From CAWIHK01 sp963835935 (GTDB lineage: Bacteria > Bacteroidota > Ignavibacteria > UBA10030 > CAVZMI01): 64,000 nt of DNA. Shown here piece after piece: positions 61,880 through 64,000 of this stretch. Location: NCBI GenBank assembly GCA_963835935.1, contig CAWIHK010000002.1, forward strand, positions 558,001-622,000, read 5' to 3'. The translations under genes and the position numbers were made by a program. Numbering within the stretch: position 1 is the first letter of the stretch; every line of letters begins with the position of its first letter. Below the pieces are notes generated by a model. The model was not told the DNA's origin, searched no databases, and saw nothing but the letters and a program-made list of their open reading frames with translations.

Positions 61880-61950
61880 AACCTCGGATTGCGGATTTCG
61901 GATTTTCGATTTTGGAATATAAAATGGCTTTTTAATATTCCGCAATCCAC
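61880..61950. repeat. palindromic intergenic repeat related to the 60.1-kb element
   Basis: GGATTGCGGATTTCGG at the left, and a palindrome GGAATATAAAA / TTTTTAATATTCC followed by GCAATCC. The right part aligns with 60216-60250. It continues directly into REP-like copy 2. Confidence 0.65.
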
Positions 61951-61953
61951 ACT

Positions 61954-62003
61954 CCCTGCCCGCCTCACAAAGCCCTTCATGGCAGGTGGGCACAATCCGA
62001 AAT
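61954..62003. repeat. REP-like dispersed repeat, copy 2
   Basis: Nearly identical to 39504-39553. Stem GCCCGCCT (61958-61965) with AGGTGGGC (61984-61991); one C-to-T change keeps a G-U pair in RNA. Confidence 0.9.
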
Positions 62004-62146
62004 CATTTATATTCGATCCAATATAGAAAAGTTTTATGACATGAAAAAGAGCGAGAGGAATTTTCTTTAGAGAATGCTGGGGGAGCTCAAGGTCAAGATT
62101 AAGATTAAGTTTAAGAGACGAAGCGAGTGTAATAAGAATTAAAAAC
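62004..62146. other. spacer with a hexamer-like tract
   Basis: Between REP-like copy 2 and the gpmA terminator. Holds a diverged hexamer tract (AAGGTC, AAGATT, AAGATT, AAGTTT at 62089-62114). No gene. Confidence 0.5.
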
Positions 62147-62180
62147 AGAAAAGCGACCTACTACTAAAGATCGCTTTTCT
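62139..62180 (-). terminator. intrinsic terminator of gpmA
   Basis: AGAAAAGCGA (62147-62156) pairs perfectly with TCGCTTTTCT (62171-62180). On the minus strand the hairpin is followed by GTTTTTAA. Confidence 0.9.
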
Positions 62181-62188
62181 AAAGGTGA

Positions 62189-62935
62189 CTATTTCTTCTT
62201 GGTTTGATTCGCCACCGCATTGATTGCCGCGGCAATTGCTTCCTGATCGCCAAGATAGTAATGTTTGATCGGCTTCAGGTTATCATCCAATTCATACGCA
62301 AGAGGAACACCGGTTGGAATGTTGAGTCCGACAATCTCCTGATCTGAAATGTTGTCGAGATATTTTACCAGTGCGCGCAAGCTGTTGCCGTGCGCCGCGA
62401 TTATCACTCGCTTACCCGATTTGATTGTCGGCGCGATGGTGTCGTGCCAGTACGGAAGAAAACGTTCGACCGTCAATTTCAAACTTTCAGTAAGCGGCAC
62501 ATCTTTTTTTGCAAGGCCTTTATAACGAAGATCATGACCCGGATAGCGTTCATCGCTTTCTTCAAGCGGCGGTGGCGGGACGTCGTAACTGCGGCGCCAG
62601 AGCGTTACTTGAGCGTCGCCATACTTTGCCGCGGTTTCAGCTTTATTCAAGCCCTGTAGCGCGCCGTAATGCCGTTCATTCAAGCACCACGATTTCACCA
62701 CAGGAATCCAGTCTTGATCCAGCTCTTCAAGTGCGATGTTGAGAGTTTTGATCGCGCGTTTAAGAACGGAAGTGTATGCGATGTCGAAAATGTAGCCTTC
62801 TTTTTTTAAAGCCTTGCCGCCGGTATGCGCTTCTTCGGTTCCTTTTTCAGAGAGATCGACATCTGTCCAGCCAGTAAAAAGATTCAGTTTATTCCAAGTA
62901 CTTTCCCCATGACGGAGTAAAACAACTTTCATCAT
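62189..62935 (-). CDS. gpmA: 2,3-bisphosphoglycerate-dependent phosphoglycerate mutase
   Basis: 248 residues. Phospho-His motif LLRHGESTWNKLNLFTGW, LNERHYGALQGLNKAE, the insertion YDVPPPPLEESDERYPG, and second His in AAHGNSLRALVKYL. Interconverts 2- and 3-phosphoglycerate. AAAGG precedes the start; it has its own promoter and terminator. Confidence 0.97.
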   Translation of the reverse strand: MMKVVLLRHGESTWNKLNLFTGWTDVDLSEKGTEEAHTGGKALKKEGYIFDIAYTSVLKRAIKTLNIALEELDQDWIPVVKSWCLNERHYGALQGLNKAETAAKYGDAQVTLWRRSYDVPPPPLEESDERYPGHDLRYKGLAKKDVPLTESLKLTVERFLPYWHDTIAPTIKSGKRVIIAAHGNSLRALVKYLDNISDQEIVGLNIPTGVPLAYELDDNLKPIKHYYLGDQEAIAAAINAVANQTKKK

Positions 62936-62974
62936 ATTCCAAATTACCTTTCAGTTAATAAATTATCATCGTTT

Positions 62975-63002
62975 AATATATCCAAATTGTTGAAAAGTTC
63001 AA
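62975..63002 (-). promoter_or_regulatory. sigma-70-type promoter of gpmA
   Basis: On the minus strand TTGAAC (63002-62997), 16 bases, TATATT (62980-62975), about 40 bases before the gpmA start. Confidence 0.6.
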
Positions 63003-63146
63003 GCGTTCGATCGCATTAATCATCACGTTAAATCAATTTCGATTAATATCTATGATATCAAAAGCTCTTGCAAAAAGTTTGAAAATTTCATTTATTATTG
63101 AATGAATAAACATCACTGACTTGCAATTATACTTAAGGAGTTATTT

Positions 63147-63755
63147 ATGCCGACCATGGACGTCCGTTCCATCAACGACTACACCTTCCGAGTTATATGG
63201 TGGTTGTCCCTGTTGTTCGGTGTATTTCTTATGGTCTGTTTTACTTGGTATATTTTCCGAAGTATCCAATGTCAGGATTGGCCGACTACGGAGGGAGTAG
63301 TGGAAGAAGCAAATATGAACTCTGGAAATCATCCGGCTAGCTTTTCTTACTCTTATCAGATTGCAGGCAAAAATTACACAGGAACTCGATTGGGTTTTGC
63401 TGAATCTAACGACCCCAAAGTGATCCTCAATCGTTTTCATGTAGGACAAAAAGTTTCAGTCTATTATAATCCGGATGATCCAGATCTGGCTACTTTGGAA
63501 ACTGGGATTCACTCCGGGACATGGTGGTCTTTCGGGTGCGGAATATTTTTTTCCCTGTTAGGTTTGTTTATGCTGAATGTGAAAGAACGGCCGCCCGATA
63601 CTTCCGAGCAAAACGTAATAATATTTGATCCATCGAACCTCGATAACTCCGATGCCATCCAGACTAAAAAAGAGTTCACTCCTTCAAGTCTTGGTGATCC
63701 CATTGCCAATCAGACCAAATGGACGGCGACAAACAAAGACAGATTAAGCTTTTGA
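63147..63755 (+). CDS. DUF3592 membrane protein
   Basis: 202 residues with AAGGAG before the ATG. First helix (VIWWLSLLFGVFLMVCFTWYI), then the DUF3592 extracytoplasmic core (WPTTEGVVEEA, YSYQIAGKNYTGTRLGF, VGQKVSVYYNPDDPDLA), a second helix, and a polar tail of about 55 residues. Function unknown. Followed closely by another small membrane gene. Confidence 0.8.
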   Translation: MPTMDVRSINDYTFRVIWWLSLLFGVFLMVCFTWYIFRSIQCQDWPTTEGVVEEANMNSGNHPASFSYSYQIAGKNYTGTRLGFAESNDPKVILNRFHVGQKVSVYYNPDDPDLATLETGIHSGTWWSFGCGIFFSLLGLFMLNVKERPPDTSEQNVIIFDPSNLDNSDAIQTKKEFTPSSLGDPIANQTKWTATNKDRLSF

Positions 63756-63797
63756 GCATACAATCTTGTGGAAATCGGAAACTATCGTTTTCAATTC

Positions 63798-64000
63798 ATG
63801 GCAACGACAAGAGCAAAAGTATTCTATGTAGTTTATGTGGTTGTTGGAATCGCTTCTCTGATTTATCTTGCTGGAAATATTTTATCCGGGATCTATTCTT
63901 TCAATATCGCGGCAATCCTAATTATGTTATTACTCCTTTCTTTTATCGCTTTCGGATGCTACATGCTTTATTCCATTACGGCTCCGATTATTTTTGATAA
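63798..64000 (+). CDS. membrane protein, cut by right edge
   Basis: Open from ATG 63798 to the window end (67 residues); an in-frame GTG at 63768 would add ten. Two hydrophobic segments (VFYVVYVVVGIASLIYLAG and IAAILIMLLLLSFIAFGCYM). Not recognised. Starts about 40 bp after the DUF3592 gene, probably co-transcribed. Confidence 0.6.
   Translation, partial: MATTRAKVFYVVYVVVGIASLIYLAGNILSGIYSFNIAAILIMLLLLSFIAFGCYMLYSITAPIIFD

Overview
The window is a dense bacterial chromosome segment, most likely from the Bacteroidota/Ignavibacteriota (FCB) lineage. The best marker is a type IX secretion sorting-domain remnant with the motif NYPNPFNPTT (37.7 kb). Two-domain ThyX and a small single flagellin without D2/D3 domains are compatible with that. 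I see no tRNA, rRNA, CRISPR array, transposase or integrase gene. Both edges cut genes.

Layout. 0-4.8 kb: end of a BatA/VWA membrane protein, three tandem paralogous small membrane proteins, and hflX, which seems to start at AUA. 4.9-7.8 kb: sigma factor, adenosine-specific kinase, aroK-aroB. 7.9-10 kb: secreted caspase-like protein with a DUF6600-type region and 51-bp repeats. 10.6-18.7 kb: ppiD diverging from secD-secF-STAS, then purA and a histidine kinase. 18.7-21.6 kb: ABC exporter plus two membrane proteins. 21.6-24.1 kb: flagellin with a structured leader carrying a near-consensus CsrA site, and a DinB-like protein. 24.2-34.4 kb: a 13-gene tightly packed minus-strand run hisB-H-A-F-I, purE, PfkB kinase, lysC, dapB, dapA, dapD, an RmlD-like reductase and an exo/endonuclease-fold lipoprotein. 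34.5-41.7 kb: cNMP/GAF histidine kinase, LarA-like protein, T9SS remnant, M24 peptidase, MFS carrier, AlkZ-related protein.

41.9-53.2 kb is an accessory zone: an MjaI-type restriction-modification pair with a frameshifted nuclease, lysine genes (dapF, dapL, lysA) mixed with a frameshifted conserved gene and an ORF6N protein, then a Septu-like ATPase/HNH pair, a HEPN/MNT toxin-antitoxin pair and an AbiEii-like nucleotidyltransferase. The last three modules are all on the minus strand, and each has on its 3' side a copy of one alignable ~44-bp repeat. A nested inverted repeat resembling an integron attC site follows the frameshifted gene. Together these suggest a cassette array without an integrase gene, or its remains.

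53.2-64 kb: a mutT-ogg2-HDOD-HDOD-HDOD-amidase operon preceded by a likely three-hairpin RNA, then metF, thyX, gpmA and a DUF3592 protein. Palindromic REP-like repeats and GGTTAA-type hexamer tracts occupy several spacers (37.5, 39.2-39.6, 60.1-60.3, 61.9-62.1 kb).

The genes cover lysine/diaminopimelate and histidine synthesis, the shikimate entry, adenylate and thymidylate synthesis, oxidised-guanine repair, protein export and folding, and defence.
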